From Caballeronia sp. NK8 (lineage in GTDB: Bacteria > Pseudomonadota > Gammaproteobacteria > Burkholderiales > Burkholderiaceae), in assembly GCF_018408855.1 (NCBI RefSeq), contig NZ_AP024326.1, positions 558,001-622,000 of the forward strand: DNA of 64,000 bases, written 5' to 3'. The position numbers were made by a program, and so were the translations under genes. The stretch's first letter is position 1. Every line of letters starts with the position of its first letter. The notes beneath the pieces are model-generated. The model ran no database searches and was not told the origin of the DNA. It saw nothing but the letters and a program-made list of their open reading frames with translations. Positions 1 to 9,826 of the stretch are shown in pieces.

Positions 1-525
1 AGCCAACGAGCGCGTCTGCAAATCGGCCACATCCCGACGAACGTCATTGAGAAGCGCCGTGGACTTGTAGAAGGTGCGGTGCAACGCCTCGGTCCGCGCG
101 CGCCCGAGTAAGGGGAGAAGATCCGGAACCGGATCGGTTCGACGCAGCTCGTGCTTCAGCGCATAGATGCAGGCGATGAGCGTGCGGGCTATGTGCGTGC
201 TGTCCGAGCCCGGCGGGACGTAGCACAATATCTGCGACGTCAGCGACCGCGCGGAGATCAGAAGATTGCCCCAAAGAAGGCGCGCCTCTTTGAACCGTTC
301 ATAGCTCGCGTTATTGCGAAACGCGAGAATATGGCGAGAGCGAGACCGAACAATGTGAAGGGCGCCTTTGAGCGGAATCTTCTCGCCGAAAATGCGCCCC
401 TGCGTGAGCACGGCGGGACTGCTGACAATCCCCATGAAAACCAGCTGCGGGATAATCGATTGCAACACAGAACCGTTCCGGACGAACAGCAAACGGAACC
501 AGTTCTAGTTTGACCTCACGATCAT
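1..525 (-). pseudogene. Bestrophin-like (UPF0187) membrane protein, broken and cut by the window edge
   Basis: The minus strand reads MIVRSN, then an in-frame TAG (505-507), then NWFRLLFVRNGSVLQS and PQLVFMGIVSS. This aligns closely with the intact bestrophin-like protein at 12321-13232. Further on, around 366-372 and 327-333, the frame shifts and then returns, so FTLFGLALAIF is read in another frame before FRNNASYERFKEARLLWGN resumes. The gene leaves the window at position 1. Bestrophin homologues are pentameric anion or cation channels of the inner membrane. With one nonsense codon and two compensating shifts it is most likely dead. It is a diverged paralogue of the intact copy, not a recent duplicate. 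Confidence 0.85.
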
Positions 526-750
526 GATTTGCTCTCTCGATGTACCGATAGCGCCGTTGGCGTCAGTGATACCCTGCGCCCCCTTCCCCACCGCCCCGGA
601 ACACGCGGATCTGGCCGAACATCGTTCCGCCTTCACTGACCATCTGGGAAGCCGCTTCAAGTCACTCGAGCCAGCTATTCGCGCTTGTCGGGACGGTCCG
701 GCTTGGCAAAGTGCGCGTTGTAAGTGGCCATGAAGCTGGGCGCATAGGCG

Positions 751-1740
751 TTGGCTAGTTCGACGGTGATGATGCAGCGCAGGTGCAACTCCTTGAGTTA
801 TACGCGGAGCTCCAAAGCGCTTGCATTGAAGGTCCAACGGTTGGCGGAGGATATCGTACCGAACGCTCCGGACTCTCAACCCATGCGCCTGTTCGATCTT
901 CACAGCAAGGACCTCGTCGTGCGACCTTCGGTGCATTTTAGCCCGCTCCTCGCGCAGCCATCGGATGCAGAGGCAAGTCGCCTTCGACAAGCCATTTATC
1001 AAGCACCTCCCCAAGCGCAACTTCCGGACATCATCCTCGAGACAGATAGCGCCACGCGATTTAGCTGGTTCCTGCTTGGACGCGAGCCGCGCTCTCGGGG
1101 CGAATTGTTAATGGTTTACGCAGCGGTGCCCGCGCACGGCACCTCGCTCTCAGCGGCGGAACTGTGACGAACCCTCGAACGACGCCATCCGGCAGATAAT
1201 GAACCGTCTTTGCACAGCTTGCAGTCGATACGCATGGATTTACGGCTTTCGCGATGGGTCTGGTCCGCGCATTGGGATTCGATCTCTTCCCTCGCCTATC
1301 CCATCTTCGGGTCGTCGGCTTCCCGTTCCTCGCAATCAGGACGTTCCAGAAGAGGTTTCCGCAATCACGGATCGTGATGTCCGGACCGACCTCATCGTAG
1401 AGTTTTGGGACGAGTTTGTCAGGATTGCTGCCTCGATTCGCTCTGGAAAGTGCACTGCTGTGCGGGCCCTCACCCGTTTTGGGTCTGCGGCGCGCGGACA
1501 ACCCGTTTATGAAGGCGACGTGCACATCGGGCGACTATTCCGCACCGGTTAGCTGTCTCGCCCGCGCTGACATTGCTCACGAATATTTTGATGGCGTGGA
1601 ACACCACGCATATGCAACGTGCGCTCGAGAGGCCGCAAGCCTCCGGACATGAATTGCCGCAACCGATTTGAGGCGAGACGGATTGCGCCGACTTATCTTC
1701 ACACGCGTCTTCGCATGTTCGCGGTATCTAACGACGCATT
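751..1740 (+). pseudogene. Tn3-family transposase remnant
   Basis: Pieces of a Tn3-family DDE transposase are scattered over all three plus frames. Frame 1 from 751 gives PDIILETDSATRFSWFLLG and RGELLMVYAAVPAHGTSL. Another frame near 1210-1300 gives VDTHGFTAFAMGLVRALGF and FPRLSHLR, the block carrying the second catalytic Asp. The frame from about 1395 gives EFWDEFVRIAASIRSGK and RALTRFGSAARGQPVYE. A third frame near 1570-1650 gives LTNILMAWNTTHMQRALE, the typical C-terminal block. The order matches the family, but the N-terminal half is missing and there are at least three frame changes. No terminal inverted repeats or resolvase were found beside it. Confidence 0.85.
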
Positions 1741-1914
1741 ATAGGTGTTGACGCAGAGTTGGTAGCTTTGCCAAAGATTCCTTCGACGTAGGAGCCTGAG
1801 CACTGATCCGAAGGCATGTTCTCTCGCATCCTTGTATAGTAGTCGGCGATCGCAGCACTTTGGACCACCGCCGCGCCTCTACCCAAGTCGATGGATTGGA
1901 CGATAAGGGAAACG

Positions 1915-2853
1915 ATGAAATACAAGGACTATTACGCCGTCATGGGCGTGCCCCGAACAGCTACCGAAGCGGAGCTCAAGACCGCCCATCGCAAACTCGC
2001 GCGCAAGTTTCATCCGGACCTCAACAAGGACGCCGACGCCGAAGCGCGTTTTAAGGAGGTCGGCGAAGCCTATCAGGTGCTCAAGGACCCAGAGAAGCGT
2101 GCAGCATTCGATTCGCTCGGCACCGGCTTCAAGGACGGCGACGAGATCCGCCCGCATGCCGACGTTGGCGGCGGTTACGAGTACAGCACCGGCGGAGGCA
2201 CACAGGACGCTGACGACTTCTTCAGCGACCTGTTCGGGACGCGTGCGCGCCACTCAGCAAGCCCCCACGAGCCCGGGTGGCCCGGCGAGGATCTCCACGC
2301 CAAGGTAATTGTTAGCCTTGAAGACATCTACAACGGCGCACAACGGACCGTGACGCTGCAAACGCCCGTGATCGACGATCGGGGGCGCGTCACGTTTCAA
2401 ACGCGAACGCTCGACGTCGCAATACCGAAAGGCATCCTCGACGGCCAGCGACTGCGGCTCGCGGGTCAGGGCGGTGTGGGCATTGGCAACGCTCCGCGCG
2501 GCGATCTGTATCTGGAGATCGCACTCGGTACCCCCAAGCGGTACCGCGTCGACGGCCGGGATGTGACGACCGACCTTCCCTTGGCGCCTTGGGAAGCAGC
2601 CCTTGGCGCCGAAGTTGTCGTACCGACGCCCTCAGGGGACGTCACCGTGACCGTTCCCGCAGGATCGTGGGCCGGCCGGAGACTGAGACTCAAGGGGCGA
2701 GGAATTCCCGGCGATCCGCCCGGCGACTTCTACGTGATGCTGGGCATTGTGCTGCCTCCAGCGGATACCGAGGCTAAACGAGCCGCCTACGCCACCATGC
2801 ACGACGCGTTCGATTTCGATCCGCGCGCGCATTTTTACGGACAATCATCATGA
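1915..2853 (+). CDS. cbpA: Curved DNA-binding DnaJ-like co-chaperone CbpA
   Basis: This is a class II (type B) J-domain co-chaperone that stimulates the DnaK ATPase and also binds curved DNA. The J domain covers residues 1-70 with the HPD motif at residues 33-35. A Gly-rich linker containing DDFFSDLFG follows. Two DnaJ C-terminal beta domains fill the rest, and there is no Cys zinc finger, which separates it from DnaJ. The 312-residue length is normal. The ATG at 1915 is preferred because AAGGGA lies just upstream; an in-frame ATG at 1891 has no such site. The stop overlaps the start of cbpM (ATGA), so the two are translationally coupled. Confidence 0.95.
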   Translation: MKYKDYYAVMGVPRTATEAELKTAHRKLARKFHPDLNKDADAEARFKEVGEAYQVLKDPEKRAAFDSLGTGFKDGDEIRPHADVGGGYEYSTGGGTQDADDFFSDLFGTRARHSASPHEPGWPGEDLHAKVIVSLEDIYNGAQRTVTLQTPVIDDRGRVTFQTRTLDVAIPKGILDGQRLRLAGQGGVGIGNAPRGDLYLEIALGTPKRYRVDGRDVTTDLPLAPWEAALGAEVVVPTPSGDVTVTVPAGSWAGRRLRLKGRGIPGDPPGDFYVMLGIVLPPADTEAKRAAYATMHDAFDFDPRAHFYGQSS

Positions 2854-3185
2854 ACGGAAACGATCCTACATATCTGCAAGGCGAGATCGTCGAGGAACGC
2901 ATCGAGTTCACGCTGGTTGAGTTGTGCCGCATTACAGGCGCATCGAGCAATGACTTAGCACGATGGGTCGAAGAAGGCGCGTTCGAGCCACAGGGCGCGC
3001 GCATGGAGGAATGGCGCTTCAGTGGCACGTGCCTGCGCCGCGCCATGATCGCCCGACGGCTGACGACCGATCTGGACGTGAATGCGCCCGGTGTAGCACT
3101 CGTGCTGGATTTGCTCGATCAGATCGATACGTTGCGCAAACGGCTCGGTCGTTATCGCGATCATAGTGATACGGGAGCTGCGTGA
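2850..3185 (+). CDS. cbpM: Chaperone modulatory protein CbpM
   Basis: This 111-residue MerR-HTH-like protein is the usual partner of CbpA. In E. coli CbpM binds the J domain of CbpA and blocks its DNA-binding and co-chaperone activity. The N-terminal part (VELCRITGASSNDLARWVEEG) has the helix-turn-helix fold, and the C-terminal part (ALVLDLLDQIDTLRKRLGRY) is a leucine-rich helix. Its ATG overlaps the cbpA stop codon by 4 bases, the arrangement found in most cbpAM operons. Confidence 0.93.
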   Translation: MNGNDPTYLQGEIVEERIEFTLVELCRITGASSNDLARWVEEGAFEPQGARMEEWRFSGTCLRRAMIARRLTTDLDVNAPGVALVLDLLDQIDTLRKRLGRYRDHSDTGAA

Positions 3186-3400
3186 GTAGGCCAGCCGAAC
3201 GTTGATAGAAGCATCCGTTCTCGCTCTATTCGCAGCTATCGATAATCGTTGATCGATCGCTTGAACACGGCTGCGCGCCCAGTGACCTCAATCCGCCCTC
3301 TTGTCTTGGTGCTGACTTCGCGCTGTGGGTTCGGTTGCAGTGACTCGACGCGTGCCACGCGCGAACTTACTGGACTATCAATGTGCAACACTCGCCCTGT
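3186..3400. other. Intergenic stretch after cbpM
   Basis: No coding signal or hairpin followed by T residues was recognised here. The sequence leads directly into the marC-like remnant on the other strand. Confidence 0.5.
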
Positions 3401-3590
3401 TCACTTAAAGAAAGCCTGAAGGCTGCTGACCATCATTTCCATCGCGATTGCAGCCAAAATCATACCCATCAATCGTTGCGTGATGGCAATCGCCTTTGCA
3501 GATAAATATTTTGGGAGAAACGGAGCAGATACCAGAGTAATCCCGAGCACTAGCAAATGTTTTTCGATAGCATAGATCGCGCTGAGCGAG
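3401..3590 (-). pseudogene. C-terminal remnant of a MarC-family (UPF0056) membrane protein
   Basis: The minus strand reads SAIYAIEKHLLVLGITLVS, then FLPKYLSAKAIAITQRLMGM and ILAAIAMEMMVSSLQAFFK before a TGA at 3401-3403. The QRLMGMILAAIAMEM block is typical of the last transmembrane helix of MarC-family proteins. No sequence upstream of about 3590 continues the family, so only about a quarter of the gene is left. Function of intact family members is poorly known. Confidence 0.7.
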
Positions 3591-3735
3591 CCTAACGATC
3601 ATTTTCGTATGCATTCTTGACTCCCGATTCTCTTCAGCCATCTCGTCGAAGCCAGCGCTTGTGATTTCCATACTACGCCACGCGCGATGTCGACATCAAA
3701 GCCGAGCGGCCCTCGAAACTTGACGCCTCGTCGGC

Positions 3736-3750
3736 CGATACTAACTATCG
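3736..3750 (+). promoter_or_regulatory. Palindromic CGATA-N5-TATCG site 1
   Basis: The site reads CGATACTAACTATCG, a perfect inverted repeat with a 5-base spacer. It sits about 215 bases upstream of the TraR/DksA-like gene and belongs to a set of seven similar sites in the first 28 kb. Its role as an operator is inferred from recurrence and symmetry. Confidence 0.55.
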
Positions 3751-3964
3751 CGAGTTTGCCGCGTAGCTTGGACATCGAACGGTCTAAGTCGGCGTTATGA
3801 TGATTGTGTACCTGCGAAGTAACCGTTGAGACAATCGAGTGCAGTCGACTTTCAACCGTTCTGTTTGCGTGCAGTTCTTTGCCGAAACCTATGCGCGAGA
3901 CGGTAACCTACAGTCAAAGCCTCGGCCCTGAATGCGCCAGCCCAACCTTCAGGAGGACCTTGTG

Positions 3965-4342
3965 ATGAGTAAAGACGACGGCCTCAGCACGGACTTCATT
4001 GCGAAGCAACGAACAAGGCTCGAGCAGTTGCAGAAGGAAATCCTTGGCAACGAGGAGAACACCGTTGCAACCGAACGACGATATCAGGAAGAACATGGGT
4101 TCGAAGCTGAGGAGCTTGAAGACGAGGCACAGCGTCGAGAGCAATATGTCTCCAATCAAGCCTTGCGCGATGCCAACGATCAACGAATCGACGATATCCA
4201 GCGAGCGTTGCAGAAGATTGACGAAGGCACGTATGGGTTTTCGGACGCGAGCGGAGCGCCGATTCCAAAGGCGCGTCTCGAGGTAATGCCTGAGGCTATC
4301 TTCACGGTTGCGGAACAGGCGAAGCGCGAGGCCGAGCGATAA
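3965..4342 (+). CDS. TraR/DksA-family protein lacking the zinc-finger cysteines
   Basis: The 125-residue protein has the DksA/TraR layout: an acidic coiled coil (residues 10-85, ending in RIDDIQRALQKIDEGTYG) and a C-terminal globular block (IPKARLEVMPEA). In DksA that block is a four-Cys zinc finger. Here the sequence is YGFSDASG...AIFTVA, so all four cysteine positions are Ser, Ser, Phe and Ala. Family members bind the secondary channel of RNA polymerase and tune stress promoters. Cys-less homologues are known, so the protein may still do this without zinc. The ATG at 3965 follows AGGAGG (3951-3956). An upstream in-frame ATG at 3932 is less likely. Confidence 0.8.
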   Translation: MSKDDGLSTDFIAKQRTRLEQLQKEILGNEENTVATERRYQEEHGFEAEELEDEAQRREQYVSNQALRDANDQRIDDIQRALQKIDEGTYGFSDASGAPIPKARLEVMPEAIFTVAEQAKREAER

Positions 4343-4413
4343 GCGATGGACTCAACGGCCCGCGCCAGAATCCGACATTGCGCTCGAATGTCGATGTCCC
4401 TCGGATCGTGAAC

Positions 4414-5847
4414 CTATTGTGAGAGATAAGCGACGATCTTACCCACCGTAACTAGCGCCTCTTCTATTCTCGAAAACCACGGACTGCTGCAGTTGATGCG
4501 GATAAAGTTTCGATATGTATTCTCGAAATTAGAAAACATGTGACCCGGTCCTACGGTGATTCCGCGCTCGAGCGCCTGTCGATAGACCTCTCCATCGCAT
4601 CCACCTTGGAAGGCATCTCCACCCACAAGACGTAGCCCCCGCGCGGTTCGGAAATCCGAGTCCCTGAGGGCAAAAAATCGGTGAATCAACGCCCTGATCA
4701 ATTTGGTCTGGTATGCGTAGTTCTTCCTTAGACGCCGAAGATGACGCTCATATCCCCCAGTTTCTAGAAATTCGGCGATCGCCATTTGCGGAATGGGCGG
4801 AGAAGTCAGGGTGTTTATAAATTTCAGATTCTCGATTTTGTCCCGATATACACCCGCGATAACCCATCCGATTCGGTACGCCGCCGTCAAACTCTTTGAA
4901 AAGGACGCGCATGTGACGAATAACCCTTTTCTGTCGAACTTCTTTAGCGTAGTCGGCGCAGCCTTACCGAAATATAACTCGTTATACACCGCATTTTCCA
5001 CGACGGGTATCTCATGCTCGCCGAGCAATGTCATCAAGTCCTCTTTTTTCTCGTCCGGCATTTCAAACCTGAGCAGATTCTGGAAATTCGGCATGAGCAT
5101 GCACGCTTTCACATGGTCCCGCTTGATCAGGCCAGACAGCGCATCTGTATCGATTCCGAGCATCGGATGGGTTGGAACCTCGATGGCCCGCATCCCCAAT
5201 CGTTCGATCGCGTGCAACATCGCGTAGAACGTCGGCGACTCAACGGCGACCGTGTCGCCACGACTCGCGACTGCTTGCAAAGCCAGATTGATCGCTTCGG
5301 TTGCACCGACCGTGACGATGATCTGATTGGGATCCACTACCAGCCCGCCGTCTAGGTGACGCTTCGCAATTTGCCGGACCAGGTCGTAATTCTCTGGCGG
5401 CAGAGCGTCCCCCACGCCCCACATTTTTCGTGAACGGCCGATCTTCGCAGCTATCCGATTGAGTTTATCGAAAGGTAACGCCGCGGCATCCGGATACGGC
5501 GAACCCAATGGCACTGCATGGTCCACTTGAATCCTGCGCAGCGTCGACAGCACCAGTCTGCTGACCTCCACAGGACTGGACACTGAAACTGGCGTAGACG
5601 GAAGAATTGGCAAAACAGGCCCGTCGTCAGTGCTCGCTGAACTATCGCACACGTAGAAACCGCACTGAGGCCGCGAGGAAATGAAGCCTTTACTCTCCCG
5701 GCGCAGATATGCGCGAATGACCGTGGATATAGACCGGCCATATTGCTTACTCAGCTCCCGAACGGATGGCAAGCGCTCACCCGGCTTATACACCCCGCGA
5801 CGGATAAGCCCCTCAACGTCGTCCGCAAGCTCTTCATACAGCACCAT
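4414..5847 (-). CDS. MocR/GntR-type transcriptional regulator with aminotransferase domain
   Basis: An N-terminal GntR winged helix (residues 1-70: GERLPSVRELSKQYGRS) is joined to a fold-type I PLP-dependent aminotransferase-like domain. The lysine of SFSKSL is the expected PLP-binding residue. MocR regulators use this domain to sense PLP or an amino-compound, and most are not enzymes. The start MVLYEELADDVEGLIRRG (5847) fits the family better than the longer reading from 5910, which adds 21 unrelated residues. It is divergent from the LysR gene at 6140 with a 292-base gap. No obvious target enzyme is adjacent, so its regulon is unknown. Confidence 0.88.
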   Translation of the reverse strand: MVLYEELADDVEGLIRRGVYKPGERLPSVRELSKQYGRSISTVIRAYLRRESKGFISSRPQCGFYVCDSSASTDDGPVLPILPSTPVSVSSPVEVSRLVLSTLRRIQVDHAVPLGSPYPDAAALPFDKLNRIAAKIGRSRKMWGVGDALPPENYDLVRQIAKRHLDGGLVVDPNQIIVTVGATEAINLALQAVASRGDTVAVESPTFYAMLHAIERLGMRAIEVPTHPMLGIDTDALSGLIKRDHVKACMLMPNFQNLLRFEMPDEKKEDLMTLLGEHEIPVVENAVYNELYFGKAAPTTLKKFDRKGLFVTCASFSKSLTAAYRIGWVIAGVYRDKIENLKFINTLTSPPIPQMAIAEFLETGGYERHLRRLRKNYAYQTKLIRALIHRFFALRDSDFRTARGLRLVGGDAFQGGCDGEVYRQALERGITVGPGHMFSNFENTYRNFIRINCSSPWFSRIEEALVTVGKIVAYLSQ

Positions 5848-6139
5848 GCAAACCTCAGACAAAAAGATCAGAAGTTCAATTCGCTTGGACTGATAGAGAA
5901 CAGTGCACATTTAATGCCGTTTCTTGCAACTGTACTCTACTAAATCTACCTGATCTGTAACGCATTTGCCGACAGCAATGCATCTATCGTGAAGGCTATT
6001 TAAATAGATGATAGGTACCGAACATGGACTCGCGACACTCCATTGTCCGTCTGCAAAGTAGCGCCCCTTCCGCACTTCACGGCAATCTAGTGGGTTCTCG
6101 TAGAGCTCCGCCTCAAAGGAGTACGGGGGGGCGCTGTAG
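5848..6139. other. Divergent intergenic region between MocR- and LysR-type genes
   Basis: This 292-base gap presumably carries both promoters. A G-run (GGGGGGG at about 6126-6132) sits just before the LysR start and probably serves as its ribosome-binding region. No clear operator palindrome was recognised. Confidence 0.4.
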
Positions 6140-7039
6140 ATGAACCTCATTGAGAGCATGCGTATTTACGTAAGAGTGGTCGAGCGCGCCAGCATCTCTG
6201 ATGCAGCGCGAGATCTTGAGATCGGTCAATCGACCGTGAGCGAGCGAATCGAGAAGCTCGAGAAGTTCCTCGGATGCCGTTTGCTACTGCGCAGCGCAAG
6301 AGCCTTCAGTTGCACGCCCGAGGGCCAGGCGTTCTATGAACGGAGCAAGACAATCCTTCAGGCTACCTCTGATGCGATAAGCGAGATTTCCGGAGATCAA
6401 CAGCTTGCGAATGGCATTACGCGCATCGCAGCGCCACACTGCTTCGGAGAGACGATACTGCCCTACCTGGTTGAATACTTCCGAAGCAATTTTCCGCCGA
6501 CGTCGTTGAGCTTGACCCTGAATGACCGGATTGTTGATCTGGTCACGGAGGGAGTAGACCTATCATTTCGCACCGGTCCCCTTGGAGAGGGCGCATTCGT
6601 CGCTTACCCGCTTGGAAAGGTGAGCCGATTTCTCGTCACGTCGCGGGCATACGCTGAAAAAAACAGGCTCCTCACGTCGCCAGGCGATCTGCCGTTGCAT
6701 ACCTTGATTGGATTCAACAACTCAGCGGATCAGATTGCGATGATCAGCGAATCAGGCGTTGTGGAGAACATACCTTTCCCAAGCGACATCAAGACAAGCC
6801 ACTGGCGCCCGGCATTTGAAATGGTGCGCATGGGCATGGGCATCGGAATGTTCGAGGAGTATGCCTGCACAGAAGCATTTGACCGCGGCGATCTGGTGAA
6901 AGTACTTCCTGACCTCAAGATCGTCCCGTTGGATTTGAACCTGCTGATCCAGGCCCAACGTCCAGTGCCGCAACGAGTGCGAACGATTGTCTCCATTCTC
7001 AGGAATGTTGTTCCTAATTTCCTTCCGCGAACCGCGTGA
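6140..7039 (+). CDS. LysR-family transcriptional regulator
   Basis: The 299-residue protein has the LysR winged helix at residues 1-60 (ISDAARDLEIGQSTVSERIEKLE) and a two-lobe substrate-binding effector domain after residue 90. The recognition helix is canonical apart from Glu-rich wing residues. Family members are tetrameric activators responding to small molecules. The MocR-type gene upstream is divergent. Downstream there is a gap of about 350 bases before the molybdoenzyme gene, so it may or may not control that operon. Confidence 0.9.
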   Translation: MNLIESMRIYVRVVERASISDAARDLEIGQSTVSERIEKLEKFLGCRLLLRSARAFSCTPEGQAFYERSKTILQATSDAISEISGDQQLANGITRIAAPHCFGETILPYLVEYFRSNFPPTSLSLTLNDRIVDLVTEGVDLSFRTGPLGEGAFVAYPLGKVSRFLVTSRAYAEKNRLLTSPGDLPLHTLIGFNNSADQIAMISESGVVENIPFPSDIKTSHWRPAFEMVRMGMGIGMFEEYACTEAFDRGDLVKVLPDLKIVPLDLNLLIQAQRPVPQRVRTIVSILRNVVPNFLPRTA

Positions 7040-7393
7040 CAGCGTGACAACAGCGTTCAAGATAGCGAGTGCGATGCAGTAGCATGCAAGGCAACGAACG
7101 CAATCATAGGTCTTAGGCAAGACCTGCCAACGCCACTTCTACACGGATTTCCCACTCGTTATATTCGGTAAAACATTACGGATTAGTCGTTGACGATACT
7201 TAGCATCGGCCAACAAACAGTACTATGCTTTCTGACAGCACCTACAATGATTCATCCCATATCACACTAAGTTCGGTTCGAATAAGTCCGTCATAAACGC
7301 GCACAGAAAACATCCACGCGTTCTCGAATGCGCGACGCTGGGTCACATTGTCAGCACGACCTAATTCTTATCCGTGTTCATTCGGAGGCCGGT
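7040..7393. other. Intergenic region upstream of the molybdoenzyme-bd oxidase run
   Basis: This 354-base, A+T-richer gap carries palindromic site 2 (7194-7208). No small gene with a convincing ribosome-binding site was seen. Confidence 0.45.
7194..7208 (+). promoter_or_regulatory. Palindromic CGATACTTA-type site 2
   Basis: The site reads CGATACTTAGCATCG, with four of five arm positions paired. It lies about 185 bases upstream of the molybdoenzyme start and shares the 9-mer CGATACTTA with sites 3, 4 and 5. An operator or activator site is inferred. Confidence 0.55.
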
Positions 7394-9673
7394 ATGGCAA
7401 AAAGAGAGGTTCCTGGTGTTCGTCGGTACGATTCGCCGGCCGGTGGCTGGGGAGCGCTGAAAGCTACAGCGCAAGCCGTAAAGACTCAGATGGAGACAAT
7501 CGAGGCACCTATCACGCTGATGCGTACCAATCAGCCTGACGGCTTCGATTGCCCCGGATGCGCATGGCCTGATAAGGAGCACCGGTCTACATTCCAGTTC
7601 TGCGAAAACGGAGCGAAAGCAGTCACTTGGGAGGCCACCACCAAACGCGTGGGCCCTGATTTCTTTGCCGCGAATACGGTTACCTCTCTACGTGGTCTGA
7701 CCGATTTCGAGCTCGAAGGAATGGGGAGGCTCACGCACCCTCTCGTGTACGATCGGGCGAGCGACAAATTCCTTCCGGTGGACTGGGACGTTGCGTTCAG
7801 CCGCATCGGAGAAATTCTTCGCAACCTGACTCCCGATGAGGCCGAGTTCTACACGTCGGGTCGAGCGTCGAATGAAGCAGCCTACCTGTTTCAATTGTTT
7901 GCGCGCGAGCACGGTACGAACAATTTCCCCGATTGTTCGAACATGTGCCATGAGCCCACAAGCGTCGGGCTCCCGAGATCCATCGGCATTGGTAAAGGCA
8001 CGGTCTCGCTCGACGATTTCGACGTAACAGAGCTCATCATTTCGATCGGGCACAATCCCGGTACGAACCATCCTCGCATGATGGGAACCCTCCACGAGGC
8101 CTCCCGGCGCAACGTGCCGATCATCGTCTTCAATCCTTTGCGGGAACGCGCGCTCGAACGCTTCGCCGATCCTCAAGACGCTCTTGAAATGGCCACCTTC
8201 AGTTCCACAAGAATCGCTTCGACCTATTATCAGGTCGACGCTGGCGGCGACGCAGCCGCAATCAAGGGGGTCATCAAGGCTTTGCTAGCGATGGACGCGG
8301 AAGAAGGAAACGTGCTCGATCACGATTTCATCGCCCAACACACCAACAATTTCGACGCATTCAAGGAGGATATTGAAGCGACGGAATGGGCTGACATTGA
8401 GAAAGCGAGCGGGCTCAACCGTCCGGGGTTGGAGCAGGTTGCGCTCGCCTATGCAAAGTCGAAGGCGACGATTGTCACCTATGGCATGGGAATTACTCAG
8501 CATAACCGCGGAACGGCGAACGTCAGGCTGATAGCTGACCTGCTGTTGCTGAAGGGAAACTTCGGCAAGCCCGGCGCTGGCATTTGCCCGCTCAGAGGGC
8601 ATTCCAATGTGCAAGGAAATCGAACCGTCGGGATTACGGAGAAACCGTCGACTGAGTTTCTCAGCAGCATAGAATCGGTTTTTGGCTTTTCCCCACCGCA
8701 AGAGCACGGACACGATGCCGTGCAGGCGATGCAGGCCATGATCGAGCGGAAGTCTAAAGCGCTAGTCTGCCTTGGCGGTAACTTCGCCGTCGCCCTTCCC
8801 GACTCGGAGCTCGCATTTCCGGCCATGAGAGACCTCGATCTCAGCGTTCACATCGGCACCAAGCTCAATCGAACCCATCTGTTGGTCGGGAAAGAGACCT
8901 ATGTGTTGCCATGCTTGGGCCGCACAGAGCTCGATATGCAGGCAGGCGGCCGTCAGTCGATTACCGTCGAAGATTCAATGTCGATGGTCCATGCGTCCTC
9001 GGGCAAGCTGATGCCGGCGTCCGAGTTCCTGCGTTCCGAACCCGCAATCGTTGCCGGCATGGCGAAAGCGACTATGCCTGCGAGCAAGGTCAATTGGGAC
9101 GAACTCATCGCGGACTACGACAAAATCCGAGATGTCATCGAACGAACCGTTCCCGGATTCGAAGCGTTCAATGCACGGATCCGCGTGCCCGGTGGATTCA
9201 GATTGCCACTCCCGCCTACCGAACGTGTTTGGCATACTCCCTCCGGCAAAGCCGAATTTTCAATCTACCAAGGCGTCAAGGAGGATGCAGACGTTCTCGG
9301 CGCGGAAGGCGTGCTGCGCCTGATTACCATCCGTAGCCACGATCAATACAACACAACGATCTACGCTATGGATGACCGGTATCGGGGCGTCTTCGGAAGA
9401 CGCGACATACTCTTCATGAACGAAGCAGATTTGGCGGCGCTTGGCCTCGAACATGGTGATGTCGTGGATATCGAGACAATCTGCACCGATCGGACGCTGA
9501 CCCTGAGGGGAATAACAGCGATTGAGTACAAGATCGCTCCGGGCTCAGTGGCCGCATACTACCCGGAGGCGAATGTCCTTGTTCCGCTAGATTACATTGA
9601 TAAAGAAAGCGGGACGCCATCCTATAAATCCGTTCCTGTTCGCGTTCGACGGTCAGAGGCAAACGCCCCTTGA
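7394..9673 (+). CDS. FdhF/YdeP-family molybdopterin oxidoreductase
   Basis: This is a 759-residue molybdopterin enzyme of the formate dehydrogenase H-like group, closest in layout to E. coli YdeP. The N-terminal block FDCPGCAWPD and FCENGAK is the group signature. The molybdopterin-binding core runs through NFPDCSNMCHEPT, GHNPGTNHPR, LLLKGNFGKPGAG and GHSNVQGNRTVG, and a molydopterin dinucleotide-binding C-terminal domain contains SHDQYNTTIY. YdeP has been linked to acid resistance, but the reaction is unknown. The ATG at 7394 follows CGGAGG at about 7383-7388; the longer start at 7328 lacks support. It opens a run with cydAB and two further plus-strand genes, so electrons could pass to the quinol pool feeding the bd oxidase (inference). 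Confidence 0.88.
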   Translation: MAKREVPGVRRYDSPAGGWGALKATAQAVKTQMETIEAPITLMRTNQPDGFDCPGCAWPDKEHRSTFQFCENGAKAVTWEATTKRVGPDFFAANTVTSLRGLTDFELEGMGRLTHPLVYDRASDKFLPVDWDVAFSRIGEILRNLTPDEAEFYTSGRASNEAAYLFQLFAREHGTNNFPDCSNMCHEPTSVGLPRSIGIGKGTVSLDDFDVTELIISIGHNPGTNHPRMMGTLHEASRRNVPIIVFNPLRERALERFADPQDALEMATFSSTRIASTYYQVDAGGDAAAIKGVIKALLAMDAEEGNVLDHDFIAQHTNNFDAFKEDIEATEWADIEKASGLNRPGLEQVALAYAKSKATIVTYGMGITQHNRGTANVRLIADLLLLKGNFGKPGAGICPLRGHSNVQGNRTVGITEKPSTEFLSSIESVFGFSPPQEHGHDAVQAMQAMIERKSKALVCLGGNFAVALPDSELAFPAMRDLDLSVHIGTKLNRTHLLVGKETYVLPCLGRTELDMQAGGRQSITVEDSMSMVHASSGKLMPASEFLRSEPAIVAGMAKATMPASKVNWDELIADYDKIRDVIERTVPGFEAFNARIRVPGGFRLPLPPTERVWHTPSGKAEFSIYQGVKEDADVLGAEGVLRLITIRSHDQYNTTIYAMDDRYRGVFGRRDILFMNEADLAALGLEHGDVVDIETICTDRTLTLRGITAIEYKIAPGSVAAYYPEANVLVPLDYIDKESGTPSYKSVPVRVRRSEANAP

Positions 9674-9826
9674 ACTTGTTGGCGAGGCCGTCGGCTTGTG
9701 TTACCCCAAGCCGGCGGTACGAGCGCGCCTTGCAGTGTATGCCTGTCGTTCTTGGACTTTGGGCAACCTCCTTCAGATGCGTGTATGTAAGGTTTGAACG
9801 CGAAAAACGCCTTGGAGCCGCACTAA

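Noticed and set aside
505..507. TAG as a recoded amino acid (selenocysteine- or pyrrolysine-like)
   Set aside because: The expected residues differ between genes and several also have frameshifts, so decay is the simpler reading; kept only as a check on amber suppression.
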